A stretch of 64,000 bases of DNA, from NCBI GenBank assembly GCA_902582235.1, contig CACHQX010000002.1:62001-126000 (forward strand), given 5' to 3'. Under the pieces are notes generated by a model. That model ran no database searches, was not told the DNA's origin, and was given only the letters and a program-made list of their open reading frames with translations. Every line of letters starts with the position of its first letter. Position 1 is the first letter of the stretch. A program made the position numbers and the translations under genes. Of this stretch, positions 63,656 through 64,000 are shown piece by piece. The stretch is from an uncultured Pelagibacteraceae bacterium. Its GTDB lineage: Bacteria > Pseudomonadota > Alphaproteobacteria > Pelagibacterales > Pelagibacteraceae.

Positions 63656-64000
63656 ATGAAACTTAAAAAGTATCATAAAATAGCGATAGTTATGGGAAGT
63701 CAATCGGATTATTCAACTATGAAAGATTGTGTCAAAATCCTAAGGAGTTTAAAAATTAGTTTTGATGTAAAAATTGTATCAGCACACAGAACACCAAAAA
63801 GACTTTATGAGTTTGCAAAAAAATCAGAGACTAATTATTCAGTTATAATTGCTGGAGCTGGTGGATCTGCACATTTACCTGGCATGATTGCCTCTTTAAC
63901 AACTGTCCCTGTGATTGGGGTTCCGGTTGAAAGTAAAAAACTAAAGGGTCTTGATAGTTTATTATCAATTGTTCAGATGCCAAAAGGTATTCCTGTTGGT
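63656..64000 (+). CDS. purE: 5-(carboxyamino)imidazole ribonucleotide mutase, 3' end outside window
   Basis: ATG at 63656; the frame is open to the window end (115 residues visible). [54 protein letters not shown] and the later [15 protein letters not shown] are the PurE signature. It converts N5-CAIR to CAIR in purine synthesis. A divergent 83-base region separates it from the zinc-ribbon-like gene. purK is expected just downstream but is outside. Confidence 0.93.
   Translation, partial: MKLKKYHKIAIVMGSQSDYSTMKDCVKILRSLKISFDVKIVSAHRTPKRLYEFAKKSETNYSVIIAGAGGSAHLPGMIASLTTVPVIGVPVESKKLKGLDSLLSIVQMPKGIPVG

Noticed and set aside
1-64000. CRISPR array, prophage, insertion sequence or integron
   Set aside because: No direct repeats with spacers, no transposase or integrase frames, and gene order is that of a compact chromosome.

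Overview
The window is a compact, very AT-rich, gene-dense chromosome segment that fits a marine alphaproteobacterium of the SAR11 / Pelagibacter type. Pointers to this are adenylylsulfate reductase aprM-aprB-aprA beside xsc and suyAB, a TPP riboswitch in front of a sodium:solute symporter (the thiV arrangement described for Pelagibacter), dimethylglycine/sarcosine dehydrogenase with ETF and ETF-QO, and genes that routinely overlap by 1-8 bases. No gap above about 160 bases lacks a gene, and I see no tRNA, rRNA, CRISPR, prophage or insertion sequence. The assignment rests on gene content, not on a database search.

Layout: 1-3.7 kb holds the end of a hydratase gene, small proteins and cell-surface glycosylation genes. 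3.7-11 kb has a leftward operon for glucosylglycerate-type osmolyte metabolism (circularly permuted ATP-grasp, HAD phosphatase, GT synthase, GH13 phosphorylase), divergent from a proteasome-like Anbu protease and an orphan TAXI-type binding protein. 11-16 kb has an FAD oxidoreductase, exported MsrB, and an SGNH hydrolase / carbamoyltransferase / DUF5989 / SxtJ set. 16-24.6 kb is a sulfur block: xsc divergent from suyAB, then a thioredoxin-like protein, a TSUP exporter, two small unknown proteins and aprA, aprB, aprM. Organosulfonates would yield sulfite, which can be oxidised to APS or exported. 24.7-30 kb carries a HIT protein, pabC-pabA-pabB (pabC interrupted), an MFS carrier and metC. 30-36.5 kb is mixed housekeeping (mnmA, DUF3553, cysQ, recX, rhodanese, peroxiredoxin). 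36.5-41 kb has amtB, a HU gene, rseP and thiV with its riboswitch. 41-46.5 kb has a cis-CaaD-like tautomerase and an iron ABC transporter under two overlapping Fur-box-like palindromes. 46.5-56 kb has acuI-like, folE, hisI, a 2OG oxygenase, DUF2237, and ETF-QO / etfA / etfB / DMGDH, which pass electrons from methylated glycines to ubiquinone. 56-64 kb has a thioesterase, exported MsrA, a kinase / nucleotidyltransferase / methyltransferase cluster, a split MTHFR gene with a GcvT-like partner, a YIP1-like membrane protein and the start of purE.

Two patterns stand out. First, three genes (pabC twice, a 2OG oxygenase, an MTHFR) are broken only at homopolymer runs, and each break is repaired by removing one base. 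That suggests sequence error or slippage rather than decay. Second, many very small proteins (27-63 residues) sit in operons beside known systems: DUF5989, DUF3553, a CxxCxxxC protein inside the iron transporter operon, a one-helix protein beside apr, two highly basic peptides and a four-cysteine zinc-ribbon-like protein.
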